NCBI GenBank assembly: GCA_016180665.1 | Contig: JACPAS010000019.1 | Coordinates: forward strand, 1-7,612 | Direction: 5' to 3' | Origin: Microcaldota archaeon | Lineage (GTDB): Archaea; Micrarchaeota; Micrarchaeia; Anstonellales; Bilamarchaeaceae | Length of the DNA: 7,612 nucleotides | In this document: positions 1-5,359 of the stretch, piece by piece | Layout of the letters: every line of letters starts with the position of its first letter | How positions within the stretch are numbered: position 1 is the first letter of the stretch | Program-made: the position numbers and the translations under genes | The notes under the pieces: model-generated | The model's input: only the letters and a program-made list of their open reading frames with translations | Databases searched by the model: none | What the model was told of the DNA's origin: nothing

Positions 1-1
1 T

Positions 2-730
2 AAAGGGAACGTTCTAAATTCTCTCTCAATTTTTTGGTTCCTAAAAACTTCTGAAATAATAAAAAATCATTTTATCACTAATGCAATTCCAGCTTCTCTT
101 CCTGCTTATTTGGAAAAAAGAAGTATGATTGTTCAGAGTGCATTGCCAATACAACTAGAGTGCGTAGTCCGTGGCTACATTACTGGCAGCGCATTAAAAG
201 AATATCAGAAAAGTGGAACAGTCTGCGGAATTAAACTTCCAAAGGGATTGAAAAACGGAGATGAGCTACCTGAACCAATTTTTACTCCCTCAACAAAAGC
301 AAAAACCGGTCATGATGAGAACATTACAGAAGATCAAGCGAAGAAATTAGTCGGAGAATTTGCTTACGATCATATTAAGGAAAAATCAATTGAACTCTAT
401 AACTTTGGTAAATCCCATGCATTAAAGTGTGGACTGGTTTTGGCAGATACAAAATTTGAATTCGGGTATTTAGGTGAATTTAATTCAACATCTCAAATAA
501 TACTAATTGATGAAGCATTAACACCAGACTCAAGTCGTTATTGGTTAAAAGAACAATATGAAAAAGGAATTTTAGAAAGTCTGGATAAACAGTTTTTGCG
601 TGATTACTTAGAAAAATTGAACTGGAATAAATCTCCGCCCCCGCCTAAACTCCCAGAAGAAATAATCAACAAAACCAGTGAAAGATATTTGGAAGCTTAT
701 AGAATGCTGACTGGAAAAGACTTAGGTTAA
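2..730 (+). CDS. purC: Phosphoribosylaminoimidazole-succinocarboxamide synthase (SAICAR synthetase), 5' end missing
   Basis: This cytosolic enzyme of de novo purine synthesis joins aspartate to CAIR with ATP to give SAICAR. The reading frame is open from base 2, so the gene runs off the left edge. The TTG at 110 is an internal leucine codon, not a start. The 242 visible residues begin in the ATP-binding N-terminal lobe (SIFWFLKTSEIIKNHF). They carry both family signatures: LPIQLECVVRGYITGS (fragment residues about 48-63) and LADTKFEFG (about 147-155). Between them lies the substrate-loop motif FTPSTKAKTGHDE, and later comes DEALTPDSSRYW. The C-terminal NWNKSPPPPKLPEEI with a helical end matches the family's usual finish. 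Perhaps 50-60 N-terminal residues are missing. The TAA stop overlaps the stop of the convergent gene by two bases. Identification is firm; no other purine gene is visible here. Confidence 0.95.
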   Translation, partial: KGNVLNSLSIFWFLKTSEIIKNHFITNAIPASLPAYLEKRSMIVQSALPIQLECVVRGYITGSALKEYQKSGTVCGIKLPKGLKNGDELPEPIFTPSTKAKTGHDENITEDQAKKLVGEFAYDHIKEKSIELYNFGKSHALKCGLVLADTKFEFGYLGEFNSTSQIILIDEALTPDSSRYWLKEQYEKGILESLDKQFLRDYLEKLNWNKSPPPPKLPEEIINKTSERYLEAYRMLTGKDLG

Positions 731-1713
731 GCTGCATCCTTTAGCTTAGTTCCATCTGTACTACCTTCCCCTTCTTTATCTAATTTTCCAGCAGCCATGG
801 CTGGTGATGGTGGTGGCTCTTCCGGTTCTTCATCCTTACTACTGTATACTAATTTTAGTTTTCCCTTTCCTGGACTTGCACCACTTCGTGCCTTCTCCTT
901 TAATTCAGCATAGTTATCATATACTACCTGAGTCTCTCTTAATCTAGTTAATCTGTCATCTCCCAATGCACCTAAGATTTCATCTGGGTCTATAGTTGTA
1001 GCTTTTCTTCTTCCCTCCTCAACATCCATCCTTGCTTTGAAGGCTTCCTCTTTAGTATCTTTGAACTTGCTTCCTTCATGGATTGCTCTAAGAGTAGCAG
1101 AATCTTTTGAATTGGTAAAGCACTTTACTACCTCGCTTCTCACATCGGCATACGTGCCATTTCTTGCTAGGTCAAGAAGAACTTTCCTAAGGAAGTGTGA
1201 AACTGGCATTCGATCTTTGCCGATAGTTACATATGTGTTCCTATGTTCTTCTCTTAACAAAAGTTCATATACTGCTCTAATTGCCTTAAATCGCATTTCA
1301 GTATCATCATTATTATTAGCAATTGTTACAAAAGGTCTAACCATTACGTAATTAGAAATATTAGATATCTCAACCAGGGCTCCAAAAGCTTTCAGCCTAA
1401 CTTCTACATCTCCTTTACAAGCTTCTAGGAGTTCTTCTACCATGCCTTCCATCATGGCTTTTTTCCCTTCAATTCCTTCTCTTTCACTGTGTGTTAAAGA
1501 TCCTTCTTTCTCCTTAGTCCTGACCATTCTAAGAATAAATGGATAAATTGTACCAATTGCTTCCACCCTTTCCAAAGAACCTTCCGGTCTCTCATTAAAT
1601 TTTCCAACCGCTTTTCTAAATCTTTCGCGCTCTTCAGGTGTCACTGCAGGTCCTTCTACATGAGGATGAGATCTTATTTTAGTTGTAATATGAGCCGGAA
1701 CAACTCCTGTCAT
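727..1713 (-). CDS. Uncharacterised helical-repeat (HEAT-like) protein, 328 aa
   Basis: I do not recognise this family. The protein is almost entirely helical, with no signal peptide or membrane segment. HEAT-like helix repeats are suggested by two near-identical phrases 35 residues apart: DVEVRLKA (102-109) and DTEMRFKA (137-144). Related patches are SLERVEAIGTI (46-56) and YADVRSEVVKCF (188-199). The last 50 or so residues are low-complexity, acidic and proline/serine-rich (EEPEEPPPSP, then a Lys/Glu/Gly tail) and are probably disordered. The ATG at 1711-1713 is chosen because GGTGA lies four bases before it (1718-1722 on the complement). The gene converges on purC, sharing stop-codon bases, and lies 130 nt downstream of the acyltransferase-like gene on the same strand. 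A scaffold or protein-binding role would be a guess from the fold class; function is unknown. Confidence 0.75.
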   Translation of the reverse strand: MTGVVPAHITTKIRSHPHVEGPAVTPEERERFRKAVGKFNERPEGSLERVEAIGTIYPFILRMVRTKEKEGSLTHSEREGIEGKKAMMEGMVEELLEACKGDVEVRLKAFGALVEISNISNYVMVRPFVTIANNNDDTEMRFKAIRAVYELLLREEHRNTYVTIGKDRMPVSHFLRKVLLDLARNGTYADVRSEVVKCFTNSKDSATLRAIHEGSKFKDTKEEAFKARMDVEEGRRKATTIDPDEILGALGDDRLTRLRETQVVYDNYAELKEKARSGASPGKGKLKLVYSSKDEEPEEPPPSPAMAAGKLDKEGEGSTDGTKLKDAA

Positions 1714-1717
1714 CTAG

Positions 1718-1722
1718 TCACC
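1718..1722 (-). promoter_or_regulatory. Ribosome binding site GGTGA
   Basis: On the complementary strand GGTGA sits four bases before the ATG of the helical-repeat gene. It matches the archaeal anti-Shine-Dalgarno region and fixes that start. Confidence 0.55.
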
Positions 1723-1734
1723 ATCTACGTATCC

Positions 1735-1760
1735 TGAGATAAGAATGATTTCTTATCTCA
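1735..1760. repeat. Perfect 11-bp hairpin with 4-nt loop
   Basis: TGAGATAAGAA at 1735-1745 and its exact reverse complement at 1750-1760 flank the loop TGAT. The hairpin lies about 22 nt upstream of the start codon of the minus-strand helical-repeat gene, so it would fall in that gene's leader. No T-run follows the stem on the minus strand (it is followed by GGATACG), so a simple intrinsic terminator does not fit. It could be a leader hairpin, an RNA processing site or a dyad operator. Confidence 0.7.
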
Positions 1761-1763
1761 ATC

Positions 1764-1827
1764 TATGCTGAATCAAAGAGATAAAACCAAGAACTATAAA
1801 TTGGAATTACTTATTTGATTCAGCATA
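1764..1827. repeat. Perfect 14-bp inverted repeat with 36-nt spacer
   Basis: TATGCTGAATCAAA at 1764-1777 is the exact reverse complement of 1814-1827. The spacer holds a second copy of GAGATAA (1778-1784; the first is at 1736-1742, in the neighbouring hairpin). It also holds a TATA-like TTTATAG on the minus strand, flanked by a weak CCAA/TTGG pairing. The element fills most of the gap between the acyltransferase-like gene and the helical-repeat gene. A small palindromic insertion, a structured intercistronic RNA or a pair of operator half-sites are all possible; a second genomic copy would separate these. Confidence 0.7.
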
Positions 1828-1843
1828 TAAACAGAAACAATCT

Positions 1844-2968
1844 TTATAAAGATTCCCTCAACTTCACAACCCAGTAAGTAGGATCATTAACTGCACCAAT
1901 CCTTCTCTTTACAACATTCAAATCAGGATGTTCCGAACCGCCTAAGTGAACCTCTGAAAAACCCTGCTTTGAAAGTTCTTCAAATACTCTTACATAAGCA
2001 TAATTAGGATGTGCAGTAAAACCTGTGGCATCTATTGAACCAGATAAGCCTAACCTGGGAATTATTGTTTCAGCATCGCGAAGAGTTATGGTAGTATAAG
2101 CTCCTACACTTTTATCTGATAAGCGTTCATATACAAAAAGTGAAACCGGAACGGAGTCAATAAACCCCAACAAGCCACTTACTGATGGCACTGAAAGCAT
2201 CTCTTTGGATATTGAATTAGTATGGTCTTCAGGTGTAGACCCTATTTGTTTACCTAATCGTGCTAATAATCTAAAATGTTCTTCAATTATCCCAAACGCA
2301 ATTTCATGTCCTGAATAATCTAGTCTATCTAATCTGTAAGTCAAATCATTCCTTCTTAAGAAACTTTCAAATGCTCTTTTTTTCTGTCCAAGCTTTCTCC
2401 TGTACTTTGCTAAATATTGTCCTTCATCCTCTCTTCCCAGAGAATCAAATCTAATCAGACCGTTTGTATAAGTTTCATCTTCTTCGTGCGCCTCAGGATG
2501 CCACGGATGTTCTTTTACAGGTAAAAATCCAGTTTTAAGAAGCTTCAAATAGCTGGTTAATTTTAGAAATCTTACATAAGCACCAGAAATTAATCCATCT
2601 ATTTCTCTAAAGACTCTTTCTACAAAGTCACTTACCTTTGCCTCTACGTTCTCTCCAACGGGAGAACTAATAATCATATAAGGTGGTTTTTCTTTAGGAT
2701 CGTACTCTCTTCTGAAGAAACTCACTGAGAATACGCACGATCCATCTGAATAAATTAATCCAAATGGTGCAAAAGTACTTTTCCCTCTTAGATTGTGTCC
2801 ATTTGCGTAAAGCCCGAATCCGAGACTACTGGCCCCATAACTTCCGTTTTTGAACCTGTCAATTAAAGGAGAATGTTTAACCGGCTCAAAAGGCATGACC
2901 TTATCACCGGCGATTTTGATTAATCTCCTTTCAGCGACTTCTCTTTGAGTCATTATGTGTTTTTGCAT
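1844..2968 (-). CDS. GNAT/FemAB-fold acyltransferase-like protein, 374 aa
   Basis: The C-terminal half resembles acyltransferases of the GNAT superfamily, in particular the FemAB/DUF2156-like group. A strand phrase SGLLGFIDSVPVSLFVYE is followed, after a strand and helix, by FTAHPNYAYVRVFEELSKQG and then EVHLGGSEHPDLNVVKRRIG (around residues 339-358). The LGGSE...L..K motif is typical of the last strand and helix of this fold. A basic YRRKLGQKKRAFE segment lies in the middle. The N-terminal half is less clear but has strand-rich phrases (FAPFGLIYSDG, PYMIISSPVG) compatible with a second, degenerate domain. The ATG at 2968 is preferred over the in-frame ATG at 2953 because an AT-rich TATA-like element sits about 27 nt upstream, giving a leaderless layout. 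The gene is divergent from an Lrp regulator, its likely controller. The acyl donor and acceptor cannot be read from sequence. No membrane segment or signal peptide is seen. Confidence 0.6.
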   Translation of the reverse strand: MQKHIMTQREVAERRLIKIAGDKVMPFEPVKHSPLIDRFKNGSYGASSLGFGLYANGHNLRGKSTFAPFGLIYSDGSCVFSVSFFRREYDPKEKPPYMIISSPVGENVEAKVSDFVERVFREIDGLISGAYVRFLKLTSYLKLLKTGFLPVKEHPWHPEAHEEDETYTNGLIRFDSLGREDEGQYLAKYRRKLGQKKRAFESFLRRNDLTYRLDRLDYSGHEIAFGIIEEHFRLLARLGKQIGSTPEDHTNSISKEMLSVPSVSGLLGFIDSVPVSLFVYERLSDKSVGAYTTITLRDAETIIPRLGLSGSIDATGFTAHPNYAYVRVFEELSKQGFSEVHLGGSEHPDLNVVKRRIGAVNDPTYWVVKLRESL

Positions 2969-2990
2969 GATTCTTTATGGTTTTAAGTAT

Positions 2991-3000
2991 ATTTAATATA
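2991..3000 (-). promoter_or_regulatory. TATA-like element for the acyltransferase-like gene
   Basis: On the minus strand this reads TATATTAAAT, centred about 27 nt before the ATG at 2968. That is the spacing expected for a leaderless archaeal transcript. It lies in the 93-bp divergent region shared with the Lrp-family gene, so one regulator site could serve both directions. Confidence 0.45.
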
Positions 3001-3031
3001 TATTAAAGAATATTTTGACAAAAACTAAATA

Positions 3032-3039
3032 TTTATAAT
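3032..3039 (+). promoter_or_regulatory. TATA box for the tandem Lrp regulator
   Basis: TTTATAAT is centred about 27 nt before the ATG at 3062, and no Shine-Dalgarno sequence precedes the start (AATGTAAAAT). This is a typical leaderless archaeal promoter. It lies about 35 nt from the opposing TATA-like element of the divergent gene. Confidence 0.55.
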
Positions 3040-3061
3040 TCTTTTTGATTAAATGTAAAAT

Positions 3062-4030
3062 ATGAAAATTGATTCTACAGATAAAAAAATACTATATGAA
3101 CTTGAGCAAAACTGCAGAAGGAGCCTGAATGAGATCGGAAAAAAAGTAAGATTAAGCAAACAAACCCTCAATTACAGAATTAACCGATTAGTTAGAGGTG
3201 GTGCAATAACCCAATTCATTGCAATTTTGAATGTTTCCAAATTAGGCCTTACTAACCATGAAGTTTGGATTCAGCTGGAAGAACTACCGGAAGAACAAAA
3301 GAAGGCATTTGTTGAATTTCTGATTAAATACAAAAGCACCAGGTGGGTAGCAACTTGCGGCGGAAAGATAGACCTGGCAATAGCTATTGCAGCTGAAAAC
3401 ATAGTCCAGTTCAACTCTATTTTTCATGAAATTCTATCTAAGTTCCCAGAGCATGTAAAAAATTATTTCATAACTATATCTCCTGAATACTTCACTTATC
3501 CAAGGTCGCACATTTCTGGAAAAATTGACCGGAAGTTCTCTCATCTGGGTGGGGAACCAAGAAAACTTCCCTTCGATGAAGGTGAAATAAAAATTTTAGA
3601 AGCTCTTTCAAAAGATGCAAGGATTTCATTAACTGAAATCGGAATTAAAGCTAATCTTGCAGAAAATACTGTTAGAACCAAAATAAAAAAATTAGAACAA
3701 TCCGGAGTAATCCAAACATACTCAGCAGTCATCCAGCCAACTAAGATAAATTTAATCCATTTTGAAATTCTAGCCACTACTCAGAACATGGCTAAAGAAA
3801 AGGAAAAGGAACTTGAAACCTACTGCCTTCTCAACCCATACATAACCTACTATCTAAAATTAATTGGCAAATACGACATTGACATTGCTTTTGATGCAGT
3901 CGACAATAAGCACTTTCAAAAAACAATTATCGAATTCCGTTCCCGTTTCTCAGATATTATAAAAGAATTTGACTTTATTTACATTACCTATATACACAAG
4001 TTTGACTATTTTGCGGGTTTTAGATCGTAA
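3062..4030 (+). CDS. Lrp/AsnC-family transcription regulator with two HTH-RAM-like units
   Basis: The protein is a head-to-tail duplication of the Lrp/AsnC layout, about twice the usual 140-160 residues. Unit 1 has a winged helix-turn-helix at about residues 4-50 (DSTDKKILYELEQNCRRSLN, then LSKQTLNYRINRLVRGGAI). It is followed by a RAM-like ligand/oligomer domain at about 65-140, including WVATCGGKIDLAIAIAA. Unit 2 repeats this: DEGEIKILEALSKDARISLT, LAENTVRTKIKKLEQSGVIQ (about 172-220) and a RAM-like domain with YYLKLIGKYDIDIAFDAVD (about 260-310). Both helix-turn-helix units look intact, so one chain could present two DNA-binding heads. It should act in the cytosol as a DNA-binding regulator; the ligand is unknown. 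Divergence from the acyltransferase-like gene suggests auto- and cross-regulation. The start is set by the TATA box at leaderless spacing. Confidence 0.9.
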   Translation: MKIDSTDKKILYELEQNCRRSLNEIGKKVRLSKQTLNYRINRLVRGGAITQFIAILNVSKLGLTNHEVWIQLEELPEEQKKAFVEFLIKYKSTRWVATCGGKIDLAIAIAAENIVQFNSIFHEILSKFPEHVKNYFITISPEYFTYPRSHISGKIDRKFSHLGGEPRKLPFDEGEIKILEALSKDARISLTEIGIKANLAENTVRTKIKKLEQSGVIQTYSAVIQPTKINLIHFEILATTQNMAKEKEKELETYCLLNPYITYYLKLIGKYDIDIAFDAVDNKHFQKTIIEFRSRFSDIIKEFDFIYITYIHKFDYFAGFRS

Positions 4031-4037
4031 CAAAACC

Positions 4038-4045
4038 TTTAAATA
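4038..4045 (+). promoter_or_regulatory. BRE/TATA promoter of the toxin-antitoxin pair
   Basis: AAAACC followed by TTTAAATA (4038-4045) is a near-ideal archaeal BRE plus TATA box. It begins eight bases after the Lrp stop codon. The predicted start site falls around 4066-4068, leaving a leader of only about 9 nt with GGTGA (4067-4071) at its very 5' end before the ATG. The toxin-antitoxin pair therefore seems to be transcribed independently of the regulator. Confidence 0.6.
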
Positions 4046-4075
4046 GCATACTTCATATATCATATTGGTGAGATT

Positions 4076-4273
4076 ATGACAGTTCGTATTACTATAACAA
4101 TAGATGAGGTAGTTCTAAAGAAGCTTAGAGAGATTGGCTCAGACAATATATCCGCATTTATAAATACTCATCTAAAAAGCTGCCTTTTTGAAAACAAAGA
4201 GAGCATGGCTGGAATTCTTGCAGGGAAAGTATCAACAAAAGACATTATAGAGGATGAAGAGCATGAACATTAG
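4076..4273 (+). CDS. vapB: Ribbon-helix-helix antitoxin of a VapBC-like pair
   Basis: This 65-residue protein has the ribbon-helix-helix layout. A short N-terminal strand RITITID (4-10) would pair with its dimer partner and enter the DNA major groove. Helix A is VVLKKLREIG (12-21) and helix B is ISAFINTHLKSCLF (25-38). The remaining 27 residues form an acidic tail (IIEDEEHEH) of the kind that wraps around and blocks a PIN toxin. GGTGA lies four bases before the ATG. The gene overlaps the downstream PIN gene by 11 bp, which favours coupled translation. By analogy with known pairs the antitoxin probably represses its own promoter, perhaps with the toxin. The RHH call rests on pattern rather than a database hit; the partner gene makes it persuasive. 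Confidence 0.75.
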   Translation: MTVRITITIDEVVLKKLREIGSDNISAFINTHLKSCLFENKESMAGILAGKVSTKDIIEDEEHEH

Positions 4274-4634
4274 ATATATTGCAGATACCTATGCCTGGAT
4301 TGCATATTTTAACAAAAAACGATTTCAAAAATTTATTGAAAATGAAATAATTGAAACTCCGACAATTGTAATAGCTGAAATTATCCGAACCTTCACAAGG
4401 AAAAAAGTAAACCAGGATGCTATCACTAAATTGCTAGAGTTTATCAAAAGAAGAGGACTTATTCTTGAATTAGATTTAGATACCTCCATAAAAGGTGGAA
4501 AGCTTGCAGAAACAGAATCACTTTCTTTGAATGATGCACTTATTTATGCTTATCTAACTGATGATAGTTGTAAACTCCTTACTGGGGATGAGCATTTTAA
4601 ACACAAAAGAAACGTAATATTTGAGAAGGAATAG
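4263..4634 (+). CDS. vapC: PIN-domain ribonuclease toxin (VapC-like)
   Basis: This is a single-domain PIN endoribonuclease of about 123 residues, the usual toxin size. The four acidic metal-site residues are in order: D8 in YIADTYAWIAYF, E39 in VIAEIIR, D91 in SLNDALIYAY and D109 in LLTGDEHF (numbered from the ATG at 4263). An intact site suggests an active Mg-dependent nuclease, probably cutting tRNA or rRNA, although the target cannot be told from sequence. The ATG at 4263 is chosen over the in-frame ATG at 4254 because GAGG (4250-4253) is nine bases upstream of it but abuts the other. The alternative start adds only Met-Lys-Ser. The reading frame overlaps the antitoxin's end. Its stop lies one base from the stop of the convergent rnp3 gene, so there is no room for a dedicated terminator. 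Confidence 0.88.
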   Translation: MNIRYIADTYAWIAYFNKKRFQKFIENEIIETPTIVIAEIIRTFTRKKVNQDAITKLLEFIKRRGLILELDLDTSIKGGKLAETESLSLNDALIYAYLTDDSCKLLTGDEHFKHKRNVIFEKE

Positions 4635-4635
4635 T

Positions 4636-5085
4636 CTAAAGATATTTTCCAATCCTCTCCAGCGCAAACTTCGCCTGCCCTCTGTTCAAACCAAGCAGAG
4701 TTCCAATAAAAACCAGTTCGTGAGGCCTTCTCAAGCTAAACTCATCTTTAGCAAAACTAGCAAATGCGTAAAACGCCTTATACTTATTGCAAAAATACAA
4801 GAAGCGTCTAATTTTAGAAAGTTCAATTGCCCTTCTAACTCCTCTATTCTGAATAACCTTACTTAAATCAACCAAAAAACAAGCCTTTCCCAAATCTCCA
4901 AGAACCTTAATTGCGCCAACATCAAACTCAAAATCCTTTACGTAGATCAGCACTTCCTTATTTTTAAAATTCCCAGCATCAGCAATTTTCTCAACAGCTT
5001 TGATTCTCGATTTAACCTTCTGAAAATTAAACAATTCTTTGAATCCATGATTCTCTCTAGGCTCAAAATCTGTTATATCAAACAT
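4636..5085 (-). CDS. rnp3: RNase P protein component 3 (Rpp30/p30-type), short form
   Basis: This is probably the archaeal Rpp30 homologue, a TIM-barrel/PHP-like subunit that with Rnp2 (Pop5) activates the catalytic RNA in tRNA 5' maturation. The C-terminal half carries the family pattern: a conserved Asp followed by basic strands (FLVDLSKVIQNRGVRRAIEL), then YFCNKYKAFYAFASFAKDE. The LRRPHELVFIGTLLGLNRGQ segment corresponds to the usual 'LRsPrdl...lG.llGl...qA' ending. At 149 residues it is shorter than the roughly 200-230 common in archaea, the loss being mainly in the N-terminal barrel strands. The ATG at 5085 follows an AT-rich TATA-like stretch at 5104-5115 with leaderless spacing; GTGAT directly before the ATG may also help. 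rpl15e lies upstream on the same strand, as in the conserved archaeal L15e-Rpp30-Pop5 gene order, which supports the call. Identification is good but not certain. Confidence 0.68.
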   Translation of the reverse strand: MFDITDFEPRENHGFKELFNFQKVKSRIKAVEKIADAGNFKNKEVLIYVKDFEFDVGAIKVLGDLGKACFLVDLSKVIQNRGVRRAIELSKIRRFLYFCNKYKAFYAFASFAKDEFSLRRPHELVFIGTLLGLNRGQAKFALERIGKYL

Positions 5086-5103
5086 ATCACAAATATTGGA
5101 GTT

Positions 5104-5130
5104 AATAAAATAAAAGCCTAACTGGCTCTT
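5104..5130 (-). terminator. Possible hairpin plus T-tract terminator (overlaps the rnp3 promoter region)
   Basis: On the minus strand AAGAGCC-AGTTA-GGCTTTT can form a 7-bp stem (one G-U pair) with a 5-nt loop, followed at once by ATTTTATT. This would end a transcript coming from the gene-free stretch above it. The same T-rich sequence is in the right place to be the TATA element of rnp3 (5104-5115), so both roles are possible. Confidence 0.35.
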
Positions 5131-5320
5131 TAGAAATGCTTCTTCTGGGAGCCTGCCGCGCTAATTTTAAGTAAACTATAAAGACGCGCTTTAGGCGTGA
5201 CATAAGGTCTAGCTTCCTAAGATTTGCTATCTTTCTCATGAAACTAGACCTTATGGAGACTCACATTGTGAACCCTTGAATGCTATGCATTCAAGAACAG
5301 TCACGTCCCCTCCCGCCAGC
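5124..5320 (-). ncRNA. Candidate structured non-coding RNA, family not recognised
   Basis: No plausible reading frame lies in 5086-5359, yet the stretch is GC-richer than its surroundings and has nested pairings. Innermost is arm A: a perfect 12-bp stem, 5201-5212 (CATAAGGTCTAG) with 5244-5255, topped after an internal loop by AAGAT/ATCTT (5219-5223/5229-5233). Arm B is a perfect 9-bp stem, 5275-5283 with 5287-5295, loop TAT. Between them TCAC/GTGA (5261-5264/5268-5271) forms a small hairpin. CGTGA/TCACG (5196-5200/5301-5305) encloses all three and abuts arm A. GGGAG/CTCCC (5147-5151/5310-5314) could close the whole. The minus strand is preferred because an AT-rich TTAAGAATAA lies upstream (near 5331-5340) and a hairpin/T-tract lies downstream, but the pairing alone cannot fix the strand. 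I looked for SRP RNA, RNase P RNA, tRNA, 5S and C/D-box features and did not find them. Confidence 0.45.
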
Positions 5321-5359
5321 ATTTTAAGGTTATTCTTAAGTTTCTACAAAGGCAGCTAA

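Noticed and set aside
110..112. TTG as a start codon for purC
   Set aside because: The frame continues upstream to base 2 with SAICAR synthetase-like sequence, so this TTG encodes an internal leucine.
1037..1351. Open frame of 104 codons on the plus strand
   Set aside because: Lies wholly antisense inside the helical-repeat gene and its product (Ser/Leu-rich, no family pattern) looks like a reverse-strand shadow.
1735..1760. Hairpin read as an intrinsic terminator of the acyltransferase-like gene
   Set aside because: No T-tract follows the stem on the minus strand.
3541..3777. Open frame of 78 codons on the minus strand
   Set aside because: Antisense to the second HTH unit of the Lrp gene, which is well conserved in its own frame.
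4621..4866. Open frame of 81 codons on the plus strand
   Set aside because: Antisense to rnp3; composition rich in Ser, Lys and Asn with no recognisable motif.
5219..5260. AGCA/GGAAG bases on the minus strand suggesting SRP RNA helix 8
   Set aside because: The bases do not form the conserved symmetric loop and GNAR tetraloop arrangement, and the element is too short for an archaeal SRP RNA.
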